Assembly: GCA_964521195.1 (NCBI GenBank)
Contig: CAZFRE010000002.1
Coordinates: 62,001 to 126,000, forward strand
Length of the DNA stretch: 64,000 nt
Source: CAWDNM01 sp964521195
GTDB taxonomy: Bacteria > Actinomycetota > Coriobacteriia > Anaerosomatales > JAAXUF01
Direction of reading: 5' to 3'
Part shown: positions 55,444 through 63,261 of the stretch, piece by piece
How the letters are laid out: each line of letters opens with the position of its first letter
Position numbering within the stretch: position 1 is the stretch's first letter
Translations under genes and position numbers: made by a program
The notes under the pieces: model-generated
Told to the model about the DNA's origin: nothing
What the model saw: only the letters and a program-made list of their open reading frames with translations
Database searches by the model: none

Positions 55444-56340
55444 GTGTCGGACGAGAGAGACACAGCGCGGTCAAGCAGCCAGCCGGAGTCGCCGGCCGGC
55501 ACCACCGCTGCGCCTGATGAGAAGCGACGCCGGACGCGGCGGCGCGTGATGGTGGCGGCCGGCATCGCCGCGCTGCTGATCCTCGGCGTTCTCGTCCCGG
55601 GGTATGTCGCGACTCGGCCTTCGTACATGCAGCGGTTCGCGAACCTGCGCCCCGCGCACGACAGCTGGTCATCATCGGTTCATGCGCAGGTGACCTGCCA
55701 GCAGTGCCACGTCTCACCAGGCGTTCTCGCGCGCACGGGTTACGGCGTTCGGATGCTGGGCGAGTTCTACCTGTCGGTCTTCGATCGCACGCGCGAGCCC
55801 GACGTCATGGACAAGCCGACGAACGCCGCGTGCTCGCACTGCCACATCGATCTGCGCACCGTCTCGCCGTCGGGCGATCTCAACATCCCGCACAGGGCAC
55901 ACGTCACCGTACTCAAGCTCGAGTGCGTGCAGTGCCACGAGTTCCTCGTCCACGAGGCGAGCCCGGAAGGGAGGCACACGCCGCGGATGGTTGCGTGCCT
56001 CACGTGCCACGACGGCAAGCAGGCCAAGAACGCCTGCTCGACCTGTCACACCAGCAAGGCGGCGCCCGCGAGCCACCGAGCGGATGACTGGCTCATCGTC
56101 CACCCCGATCGGCAGACCACGGCCGACTGCCGCTCGTGTCACGACTGGACCGAGAAGTGGTGCGTCGAGTGCCACACGAAGCGGCCCAAGTCCCACACGG
56201 GGGACTGGCGCAAGCTCCACGGCGATGCCGTCGCGGTCCGCCGCAACTGTGAGGCGTGCCACGAGCCGGGATTCTGCGTGAGATGCCACGGCGAGGTGCC
56301 CACTCAGAACCTGAGCACAGCACCCAAGCTCGTACAGTAG
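55444..56340 (+). CDS. Membrane-anchored nonaheme c-type cytochrome (paralogue 3)
   Basis: 298 residues from GTG 55444 with AAGGGGAC upstream. One membrane helix at about 37-58. Nine CxxCH sites (CQQCH, CSHCH, CVQCH, CLTCH, CSTCH, CRSCH, CVECH, CEACH, CVRCH), all canonical. Its CLTCH sits where paralogues 1 and 2 have CX3CH. IPHRAHVTVLKLECVQCH, DWLIVHP and TKRPKSHTGDW align with paralogue 2. It is the last cytochrome of the operon, 32 bases before the response regulator. Confidence 0.88.
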   Translation: MSDERDTARSSSQPESPAGTTAAPDEKRRRTRRRVMVAAGIAALLILGVLVPGYVATRPSYMQRFANLRPAHDSWSSSVHAQVTCQQCHVSPGVLARTGYGVRMLGEFYLSVFDRTREPDVMDKPTNAACSHCHIDLRTVSPSGDLNIPHRAHVTVLKLECVQCHEFLVHEASPEGRHTPRMVACLTCHDGKQAKNACSTCHTSKAAPASHRADDWLIVHPDRQTTADCRSCHDWTEKWCVECHTKRPKSHTGDWRKLHGDAVAVRRNCEACHEPGFCVRCHGEVPTQNLSTAPKLVQ

Positions 56341-56372
56341 GCTCGCAGGTCCGGGAAGCAGGCGAGGGCGCG

Positions 56373-57059
56373 ATGACGACCCAACGCATACTGGTCGTCG
56401 ATGACGAGGATTCGATCCTGAGGGTGCTCGACTACGCCTTGAAGCAGGAAGGGTTCGAGGTCGTTCTCGCGCACGACGCCGAGGAGACCGCGTCCGTCCT
56501 CGCGGGGATCCATGTGGACCTCGTGGTTCTCGACGTCATGCTGCCCGGCGTGTCCGGGCTCGAGATCGCGCGTGAGCTCCGCGCGCGGTCCAACGTGCCC
56601 ATCATCATGCTGTCGGCGCGCGGCGAGGAGGTGGACCGCATCCTCGGCCTCGAGTTCGGTGCGGACGACTACGTGACGAAGCCGTTCTCCCCCCGAGAGC
56701 TCGTGAGCCGGATCCGCGCGATCTTGCGGCGGGCAGGGGCGGCCGCCGACGACCACGAGGTGATCTCGCTCGGAGACCTCGAGATAGACCCGCGTGCGCG
56801 AGAGGTGCGTGTCGCCGGCACCCCGGTGCGCCTCACTGGGACCGAGTACGCGCTGCTCGTGTACATGGGACGCAGGGCTGGCGCGGCCCTTTCACGCGCC
56901 GAGTTGATCCAGGCGCTGCACGAGGAGACCGCGATCGCCGACGAGCGCGCGATCGACGTCCACGTCCACAACATCCGAGAGAAGCTCGAGCCGGACCCGA
57001 AGGAGCCGGTGTACCTGCTGACCGTGCGCGGGTTCGGGTACCGGCTAAGCGAGCCGTAG
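56373..57059 (+). CDS. OmpR-family response regulator, no partner kinase nearby
   Basis: 228 residues from ATG 56373. Receiver at about 5-117 (DDED, phospho-acceptor in LVVLDVMLPG, S in LSAR, K in TKPF). Winged-helix DNA-binding domain at about 130-226 (RLTGTEYALLVYMGRRAG, AIDVHVHNIREKLE, YLLTVRGFGYRL). It is the last gene of the cytochrome operon, 32 bases downstream of paralogue 3, so it is likely to control or be controlled with it. No histidine kinase is adjacent. Confidence 0.9.
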   Translation: MTTQRILVVDDEDSILRVLDYALKQEGFEVVLAHDAEETASVLAGIHVDLVVLDVMLPGVSGLEIARELRARSNVPIIMLSARGEEVDRILGLEFGADDYVTKPFSPRELVSRIRAILRRAGAAADDHEVISLGDLEIDPRAREVRVAGTPVRLTGTEYALLVYMGRRAGAALSRAELIQALHEETAIADERAIDVHVHNIREKLEPDPKEPVYLLTVRGFGYRLSEP

Positions 57060-57176
57060 GGCGCCAGCTTGCTTCAGTCCCGCGTCCGGGGGGCGCGGTC
57101 GGGCGCACGGACTGCTACGATTTCGGCGGGTCGGCATCAGCCGCCGCTCGGCGTAGCACGGGGGGAGTACAGCGGA

Positions 57177-58208
57177 GTGGATGTCTCGCTCGTCAATCTA
57201 CTCGGCGTGTCGGTCGTCGCGTTTCTGGTGCCGTTCGTACTCGGCTTCTTCCCGCGACTCCGCGTCCCGTCCGTGGTGCTGGAGTTGGTCGCCGGCATCA
57301 TCATCGGCCCGGCGGTGCTGGGATGGATCGAGCCGGGGCCCGTGGTCGGCACGATGAGCTCGATCGGAGTGGCGTTCCTGCTGTTCCTCGCGGGGCTGGA
57401 ACTCGACCTCGACGCGCTCAAGGGGCCACCATCGCGTCTGGGCACGTTCGCGTTCCTGCTCTCGTTCGCGCTTGCGCTTGCGATGATGTCCGCGCTTGGC
57501 TCGGCCGGGCTGATCCTCTCGCTGCTGCTCGCGGTGGTCGCGGTGGCGGCGGTCGTGCTCCTGCAGGCGCTGCGTCTCACCTCGAAATGGCAGCCGGGCC
57601 GCCGAATCCTCGACCGGCTCGACGACACCTCGGCGCAGATGCGCGTGCGCTTCGCCGTGATGGTGCTGCTCGCCGCCGCCGTCCTCTCGGTCACGTTCGG
57701 CTTCGAGGCGATCCTGGGCACGTTCCTCGCCGGGGTCGTGTTCGGTCTCGTCATCCGAGGAGACCGTTTCGAGCACAGCCTGCGCACCAAGCTTGAGGCG
57801 ATCGGGTTCGGCTTCTTCGTCCCCGTCTTCTTCGTGACCAGCGGGCTGCGCTTCGATCTCGCAGGCATGGCGACCGCCGAGGAGGCCGGGCGCGTGGCCA
57901 TCTTCTTCTTCGCTCTTCTCGCGACACGCGGCCTGCCTGCCCTGCTGTACCGGCGTCATCTCGCGTGGCGCCAGACGGTGGCCGCGGGTCTGCTGCAGGC
58001 GACCAACCTGTCCTTCATCGTCGTCGCTGTAACCGTGGGTCGCGAGCTGGGCAAGCTGCGCGAGATGAACGGCTCGGCGCTGATCGTGGCGGGCCTGTTG
58101 TCGGCGGTCGTGTTTCCCGCGATCGCGCAGATGCTGCTCGGCGGTCACGGCGAAGTCGCAACCGCCGGCGCCGGCTACGAAGCGCGTGATGTGGAGGAGC
58201 GGCTCTAG
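57177..58208 (+). CDS. CPA2-type (Kef-like) cation:proton antiporter lacking a core segment
   Basis: 343 residues, short for the family (about 380-400 for the transport domain alone). The N-terminal half matches CPA2 proteins (VVLELVAGIIIGPAVLG, IGVAFLLFLAGLELDLDALK) and so does the C-terminal half (FEAILGTFLAGVVFGLV, IGFGFFVPVFFVTSGLRFD). Between them, after SALGSAGL near residue 112, the usual helices 4-5 with the SLGVVVPVL and ADF motifs (about 45-50 residues) are absent without loss of frame. The missing part holds residues needed for ion exchange, so it may be inactive or have a changed role. The GTG at 57177 has GGGGGGAG upstream. Confidence 0.8.
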   Translation: MDVSLVNLLGVSVVAFLVPFVLGFFPRLRVPSVVLELVAGIIIGPAVLGWIEPGPVVGTMSSIGVAFLLFLAGLELDLDALKGPPSRLGTFAFLLSFALALAMMSALGSAGLILSLLLAVVAVAAVVLLQALRLTSKWQPGRRILDRLDDTSAQMRVRFAVMVLLAAAVLSVTFGFEAILGTFLAGVVFGLVIRGDRFEHSLRTKLEAIGFGFFVPVFFVTSGLRFDLAGMATAEEAGRVAIFFFALLATRGLPALLYRRHLAWRQTVAAGLLQATNLSFIVVAVTVGRELGKLREMNGSALIVAGLLSAVVFPAIAQMLLGGHGEVATAGAGYEARDVEERL

Positions 58209-58322
58209 CCGTCGTGGCGCGCTCGGCCGTGTGACCGCGATCGGTTGCAAGAATGGGTCGAAAAACTTGGGCGCTTGCCGTCATACTGTGGACGCCGTTA
58301 CTCGACGATGGAGGAATACCCG

Positions 58323-59072
58323 ATGGCCGAGCTCCTGACCGTCCAGTCCCTTGTCGCTCTCGTGACCCTGACGATCCTCGAGATCGTACTGGGCGTCGAC
58401 AACATCATCTTCCTCGCGATCGTCACGGCGGGGCTCCCGGCCGAGAAGCAGCCCTTCGCACGCAAGCTCGGCCTGACGCTCGCGCTCGTCGGCCGCATCG
58501 TCATGGTGCTAGGCATCTCATGGCTGCTCAAGCTCGACACCGAGTTGTTCACGATCGGCCAGCACTCGTTCACCGCCGAGGAACTGATCCTGCTCGGCGG
58601 CGGCATCTTCCTCGTCTACAAGGCGGTCACGGAGATCTACAAGACCACGGAGCTCAAGGAAGAGGAGCCCGAGGAGGCAAAGCAGGTATCCGCCGGCTCA
58701 ATGGCGGGCGTCATTGCCCAGATCGTGGTCGTCGACATGATCTTCGCGATCGACTCGGTGCTCACCGCTGTCGGCCTCACGCAGCAGGTCGTGCTCATCA
58801 TCATCGCGATGACGATCGCCATCCTCGTGATGATGTTCTTCGCTGAGCCGCTGTCGAACTTCATCCACGAGCACCCGTCGCTCAAGATGCTCGCGCTGTC
58901 GTTCCTTGTGCTCGTGGGCGTGCTGCTCATCTCCGACGGGTTCGGCGAGGAGATCAACCGTAGCTACGTCTACTTCGCGATCATCTTCTCGCTGGGTGTC
59001 GAGGCGCTGAACTTCCGGCGTCAGGCCAACCTGCAGCGGCAGAAGCTCGAGCAGGGCCCGACCGGCGTCTAG
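58323..59072 (+). CDS. TerC family integral membrane protein
   Basis: 249 residues with seven hydrophobic helices. The LEIVLGVDNIIFLAIV motif near 20-35 and the FAIDSVLTAVG motif near 140-150 carry the conserved aspartates of TerC proteins, thought to bind or export metal ions such as manganese. A charged loop (KTTELKEEEPEEAKQ) joins the two halves. The ATG at 58323 follows GGAGGAAT. The 114-base leader holds no visible manganese (yybP-ykoY) riboswitch. Its stop overlaps the opposing gene by CTAG. Confidence 0.92.
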   Translation: MAELLTVQSLVALVTLTILEIVLGVDNIIFLAIVTAGLPAEKQPFARKLGLTLALVGRIVMVLGISWLLKLDTELFTIGQHSFTAEELILLGGGIFLVYKAVTEIYKTTELKEEEPEEAKQVSAGSMAGVIAQIVVVDMIFAIDSVLTAVGLTQQVVLIIIAMTIAILVMMFFAEPLSNFIHEHPSLKMLALSFLVLVGVLLISDGFGEEINRSYVYFAIIFSLGVEALNFRRQANLQRQKLEQGPTGV

Positions 59073-61729
59073 CCCAGGTCCAGACAGACTCGCGTCGCGC
59101 GCTCTTCGGTCGACACGACTCGGAAGCCGAGCTCCTGCGTGAGCTCGAGCATCCGTTCGTTGTCGGCGCCGATCAGCCCGCCGATCTGGCCGAAGCCCTT
59201 CTCCTCGGCGATGCCGATGATGACGTCGACGAGCTTGAACCCGAGGCCGCGGCCCTGGAACTCGTCGTGAACGAGCACGGTGAACTCCCCGCTGCCGCGT
59301 TCCGGATCGCCGATGAGGCGCCCGACGCCGATGAGGCGCTTGCGGCCGGCGTCGGTGAGCTCGGCGACCATGGCGATCTCGCGCTCGTAGTCGATGTTGG
59401 TGAAGCGCACGAGGCGCTCGTGGTTGAACTCCGGGATGCCCTCGAAGAAGCGGTCGCGCAGCGCCCGTTCGCTCATCGTCGAGAGCATCTCGCCGATCAT
59501 CGGCTCGTCCTCGGGCTTGATCGGCCGCAGGAGCACTTCGGTGCCGTCGGTCAGCTTCCACGGCGCGATGAAGCGCGTCGGATACGGCGTGATCACGAGG
59601 TGCGGCGCGTCGGGCGCGCCATCGAGCACCGTTTGGTCGATGATGATGCGCGCATCCACCGCTATGGGCATTCCGTCGGCGACCACGACCGGGTTCACGT
59701 CGATCTCGGCGATCTCCGGGAAGTCGACGACGAGGTTCGAGAGCATCGTGATGAGCTCGTCGAGCGCTCCCAGGTCCGGTGGCGTGACGCCACGGGGCGG
59801 GTTCGACATCGACTTGAAGATGCGGGTCTCCTCCATCATGCGCCGTGCGAGGACGGGGTTCAGCGGCGGCAGACTCACCGAGAAGTCCGCGAGGCCCTCT
59901 GCGCCCACGCCGCCCGCGCCGAACACGATCACCGACCCGAATTGCCGGTCCTTCTTCATGCCGAGGATGAGCTCGTAGTCCACGTTGCGCACCATCCGCT
60001 GCACGGACACGCCTTCGATCTCGGCCTCGGGCGCGCGTGTCGCGACGCGGGCGAGCATCTCGGCGTAGCCGCGTGTGAGGTCGGCCGCCGAGCACAGGCC
60101 CAACTCGACGCCGCCGGCAGCGTTCTTGTGCGTGATGTCGTGGGATACGACCTTGAGGACGATGGGGTAGCCGAGCTCCTGCGCGGCCGCGAGCGCCTCC
60201 TCGGGTGATTTCACGATGCGATGCTCGCCGACCGGGACGCCGTACGTGGTGAGGAAGCGCTTCGACTCCTCCTCGGTCAGCACGAGGCGGCCGCTCTTGG
60301 CGGTGCGCCTGAGCATAGCCTCGAGGTTGTGCCGCGGCGGGGCGACATCGACCGAGAGTTCCGACGGCGTCTCGTAGAGCAGCTCGAGGTTGCGCGAGTA
60401 GCGGTACATGCCCAGGTACGTCTTGACCGCATCTTCCGGCGTCTCGTAGCTCGGGATGCCAGCGTCGCTGAAGATGCGCCGCCCGTTGCGAACCGTCTCG
60501 CCGCCCATCAACACCGTGATCACCGGCTTGTCGGAGCCCTGCACGAGCGCCGCGACCTCGCGAGCCATCTCGTCGGGGCGCGCGTTGCCCTGCGGCGTGT
60601 AGATGAGCAGGATGCCGTTGACGGTCTCCTCGGCGAGGCAGGTCTTCACGGCGGCGACGAAACGGTCGCTGCCGGCGTCCCCCAGCACGTCGATGGGGTT
60701 GGCGTGGCTCCAGTACGGCGGCAGCGCCTCGTTGAGCGCGGCCATCGCACCGTCGGAGAGCGACGCGAGGCGCCCGCCGTGCTCGACGAGCGCGTCGGTC
60801 GCCATGACGCCGAGGCCGCCTGCGTTCGTGATGATCGCGACGTCGCGCCCGCGCGGGAGGCGGTGGGAGTCGAGGACCGCTGCGGCGTGGAAGAGGTCGG
60901 CGACCTCGTGGACGCGCACGACTCCCTCCCGGCGGAAGGCTGCCTCGTAGATCTCGTCGCCACCGGCCATCGAGCCGGTGTGGGAGAGCGCGGCCGCCGC
61001 GCTCTCGGCGTAGCGGCCGGGCTTGAGCACGATGATGGGCTTGTTGCGCGCGAAGTTGCGCGCCGCGCTCATGAAGCGCCGCGCGTTGCCGATCGACTCC
61101 ATGTACACGAGGATCGCGCGCGTCTGCTCGTCCTCGCCCAGGAAGTCCACGAGGTCGGCGAAGTCCACGTCGACCATGCCGCCCACGCTCGCGAACATCG
61201 AGAAGCCCACGTGCGCGTCGATCGCCCAGTCGAGCATGCCGGTGCCCAGCGCACCGCTCTGCGAGATGAGCGCGATGTTGCCCGGCTCGGGGTTGATCTG
61301 CAGGAACGAGGCGTTCAGCCCGACGGTGGGCCGGATGATGCCGAGGCAGTTAGGCCCGACGACGCGCATCGGGCTCTCGCGCAGCACCTCGCGGATCTGC
61401 TCGTCGAGCGCTGCTCCCGCTTCGCCCGTCTCCGAGAACCCCGCCGAGACCACGATCGCGCCGTGCACGCCCGCCGCGGCGCACTGCGCGAGCACGTCGG
61501 GCACCGTGCGCGCCGGGGTCGCGACCATCGCGAGGTCGACCTCGGCCGGCACGTCGGCGATGCTCGGGTACGCCTGCACGCCCAGGATAGTCTCGTGCTT
61601 GGGGTTGATCGGGTACACCGTGCGACCCGCCGAGGCGAGCGCGTTGTCCATGATCGTACGGCCGACCGAACCCTCGGCCTCCGAGGCGCCGATGACGGCG
61701 ATGGTTGCGGGATCGAACATCCTTCTCAC
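59069..61729 (-). CDS. ADP-forming acyl-CoA synthetase-like protein with C-terminal GNAT domain
   Basis: 886 residues, the PatZ/Pka architecture. A CoA-binding domain at about 5-130 (IAVIGASEAEGSVG, PNCLGI) and a succinyl-CoA-synthetase-like domain at about 145-460 come first. ATP-grasp is at about 480-700 (GYPIVLKVVSHDITHKNAAGG, VVDFPEIAEIDVNPV). GNAT acetyltransferase is at about 715-885 (DEFQGRGLGFKLVDVIIGIA). Such proteins acetylate lysines, for example on acetyl-CoA synthetase, or act as ADP-forming acetate-CoA ligases. The GTG start has GGAGGTG 5 bases upstream. It is monocistronic. Confidence 0.9.
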   Translation of the reverse strand: MRRMFDPATIAVIGASEAEGSVGRTIMDNALASAGRTVYPINPKHETILGVQAYPSIADVPAEVDLAMVATPARTVPDVLAQCAAAGVHGAIVVSAGFSETGEAGAALDEQIREVLRESPMRVVGPNCLGIIRPTVGLNASFLQINPEPGNIALISQSGALGTGMLDWAIDAHVGFSMFASVGGMVDVDFADLVDFLGEDEQTRAILVYMESIGNARRFMSAARNFARNKPIIVLKPGRYAESAAAALSHTGSMAGGDEIYEAAFRREGVVRVHEVADLFHAAAVLDSHRLPRGRDVAIITNAGGLGVMATDALVEHGGRLASLSDGAMAALNEALPPYWSHANPIDVLGDAGSDRFVAAVKTCLAEETVNGILLIYTPQGNARPDEMAREVAALVQGSDKPVITVLMGGETVRNGRRIFSDAGIPSYETPEDAVKTYLGMYRYSRNLELLYETPSELSVDVAPPRHNLEAMLRRTAKSGRLVLTEEESKRFLTTYGVPVGEHRIVKSPEEALAAAQELGYPIVLKVVSHDITHKNAAGGVELGLCSAADLTRGYAEMLARVATRAPEAEIEGVSVQRMVRNVDYELILGMKKDRQFGSVIVFGAGGVGAEGLADFSVSLPPLNPVLARRMMEETRIFKSMSNPPRGVTPPDLGALDELITMLSNLVVDFPEIAEIDVNPVVVADGMPIAVDARIIIDQTVLDGAPDAPHLVITPYPTRFIAPWKLTDGTEVLLRPIKPEDEPMIGEMLSTMSERALRDRFFEGIPEFNHERLVRFTNIDYEREIAMVAELTDAGRKRLIGVGRLIGDPERGSGEFTVLVHDEFQGRGLGFKLVDVIIGIAEEKGFGQIGGLIGADNERMLELTQELGFRVVSTEERATRVCLDLG

Positions 61730-61809
61730 GGAAACACCTCCGTACCCGTTGGTTCCCCATTCGGGCGGTGAGCAGCGCGGATGGCGCGAGTCGCGCCGGA
61801 ATCGGCGCT

Positions 61810-62997
61810 CTACTCGGCGACCGTGACCGGTCCGCGCAGCGGTGCGTGGAGGATGACGCTCGCGAGCAGCCCCAGCACGATGCCCCAGAACGCGGCGCCG
61901 ATGCCGAAGAGGTGCAGTCCGGACGCGGTGACGAGGAACGTCACGACTGCAGGCTCGCGTCGCCGCTCGTCAGAGACCGCAGACGCGAGCCCGGCGCCGA
62001 TGGTGTTGAGCAGCGCGAGTCCCGCGAGCGCGAGCACCATCTCCTTGGGGAACAGTGCGAACAGTGCGCTGACCGTCGCGCCGAATAGGCCAAGGAGCAG
62101 GTAGAACACGCCCGCGGAGACGGCGGCGACGTAGCGCTTCGCGTGGTCGTCGTGCGCGTCCTCACCCATGGTGATCGCGGCCGTGATGGCCGCGAGGTTG
62201 ACCGTGAACGCACCGATCGGCGCGAGCACAAGCGCCGAGAGGCCCGTCCACGTGATGATCGGCGAGATCGGGGGGTCGTAGCCGGCGGCCCGCATGACCG
62301 CGACGCCCGGCACGTTCTGTGACGCCATCGTGACGACGAACAGCGGCAGCGCCACGCCCGCGATCGAACTCAGGGTGAACTCGGGCCGGATGAAGACCGG
62401 GCGGGTGAGCTCGAGCGGGATCGCGCCGATACTGAGCTGCCCCTGCGCCGCGACCATCAGCACGCCTGCGCCGAGTACCGAGGGGATCGCGTAGCGCGGC
62501 CAGAAGCGGCGCGCGACCAGGTAGGTCACGAGCATGACACCGACAAGCGCCAGACGCGACTCGAGAGCGGCGAACCCTTCGAGCCCGAAGCGCAAGAGGA
62601 CGCCGGCGAGCATCGCCGCGCCGAGCGTCTCGGGCACACGACTCATCGCCTTCTCGAACCATCCGGTCACACCCACGAGTGCGATCAGCGCGGCACACAC
62701 CATGAAGGCGCCCGTGGCCTGCGCCATCGTGACACCCTTGACGCTCGTGACGAGGAGTGCAGCACCCGGAGTGGACCACGCCGTGAGCACCGGCATGCGG
62801 TAGCGAAGCGACAGCAGGATCGAGGTGAGGCCCACGGCGACGCCGAGCCCGAGCATCCATGAGCTCTTCTCGGCGGGGGTGGCCCCCAGGGCGTCGGCGG
62901 CCTGGAAGACGATCACGGCCGACCCCGAGAACCCCACGAGCACCGCCACGAATCCCGAGACGACCGCCGACAGCGACAGGTCCCGCAACGCCCGCAT
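61810..62997 (-). CDS. BenE family benzoate/proton symporter-like transporter
   Basis: 395 residues with about 11-12 membrane helices. The N terminus (LSAVVSGFVAVLVGFSGSAVIVFQAADALGA) and PVLTAWSTPGAALL motifs are typical of BenE. The family imports benzoate with protons, though many homologues lie outside aromatic-degradation loci, as here, so the substrate is open. The ATG at 62997 follows AGGAG. It is divergent from the gene at 63262; the 264-base spacer carries a CRP-type palindrome. Confidence 0.88.
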   Translation of the reverse strand: MRALRDLSLSAVVSGFVAVLVGFSGSAVIVFQAADALGATPAEKSSWMLGLGVAVGLTSILLSLRYRMPVLTAWSTPGAALLVTSVKGVTMAQATGAFMVCAALIALVGVTGWFEKAMSRVPETLGAAMLAGVLLRFGLEGFAALESRLALVGVMLVTYLVARRFWPRYAIPSVLGAGVLMVAAQGQLSIGAIPLELTRPVFIRPEFTLSSIAGVALPLFVVTMASQNVPGVAVMRAAGYDPPISPIITWTGLSALVLAPIGAFTVNLAAITAAITMGEDAHDDHAKRYVAAVSAGVFYLLLGLFGATVSALFALFPKEMVLALAGLALLNTIGAGLASAVSDERRREPAVVTFLVTASGLHLFGIGAAFWGIVLGLLASVILHAPLRGPVTVAE

Positions 62998-63104
62998 GCC
63001 ACTCCTCTCACCGCTGGAGAACAGGGCTCGAATCGTAGCAGAGCGACCGATGTGCGCAGCAGCGACCGTCCCGGAGCCCCGCGCCGCAGGACAGCGCTCG
63101 CTGG

Positions 63105-63120
63105 TGTGACGAAGGTCACA
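63105..63120. promoter_or_regulatory. Perfect CRP/FNR-superfamily operator palindrome
   Basis: TGTGACGAAGGTCACA has the exact TGTGA-N6-TCACA consensus. It lies 108 bases upstream of the BenE-like start (minus strand) and 142 bases upstream of the gene at 63262. Downstream, a TACGTT (63154-63159) or a TCTAAC (63177-63182) could be -10 boxes, which would place the site at an upstream activating position. A GCACC/GGTGC hairpin lies in the leader near 63201-63220. No gene is seen in 62998-63261. Confidence 0.6.
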
Positions 63121-63261
63121 TTTCGGGTGGCGCTCTCATCAGTCGTTCGTGCGTACGTTAGAGGTGGCTTAGGGTCTTCTAACAATCGTTGTGGCCGCGA
63201 CGCACCTGCCGATACGGTGCCTGAGGATTCATACGCAGTAACCGTTCGGAGGTGCGTCTCA

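Noticed and set aside
53361..55628. Minus-strand frame of 755 codons opposite the cytochromes
   Set aside because: Complement of haem-motif coding sequence; no plausible start site or domain.
58209..58322. Possible manganese (yybP-ykoY) riboswitch before the TerC-family gene
   Set aside because: The conserved GGGGAGUA-type loops are not present in the 114-base leader.
60221..61771. Plus-strand frame of 516 codons opposite the acyl-CoA synthetase gene
   Set aside because: Shadow frame rich in Arg, Val, Asp and His; the opposite strand has a full-length recognised protein.
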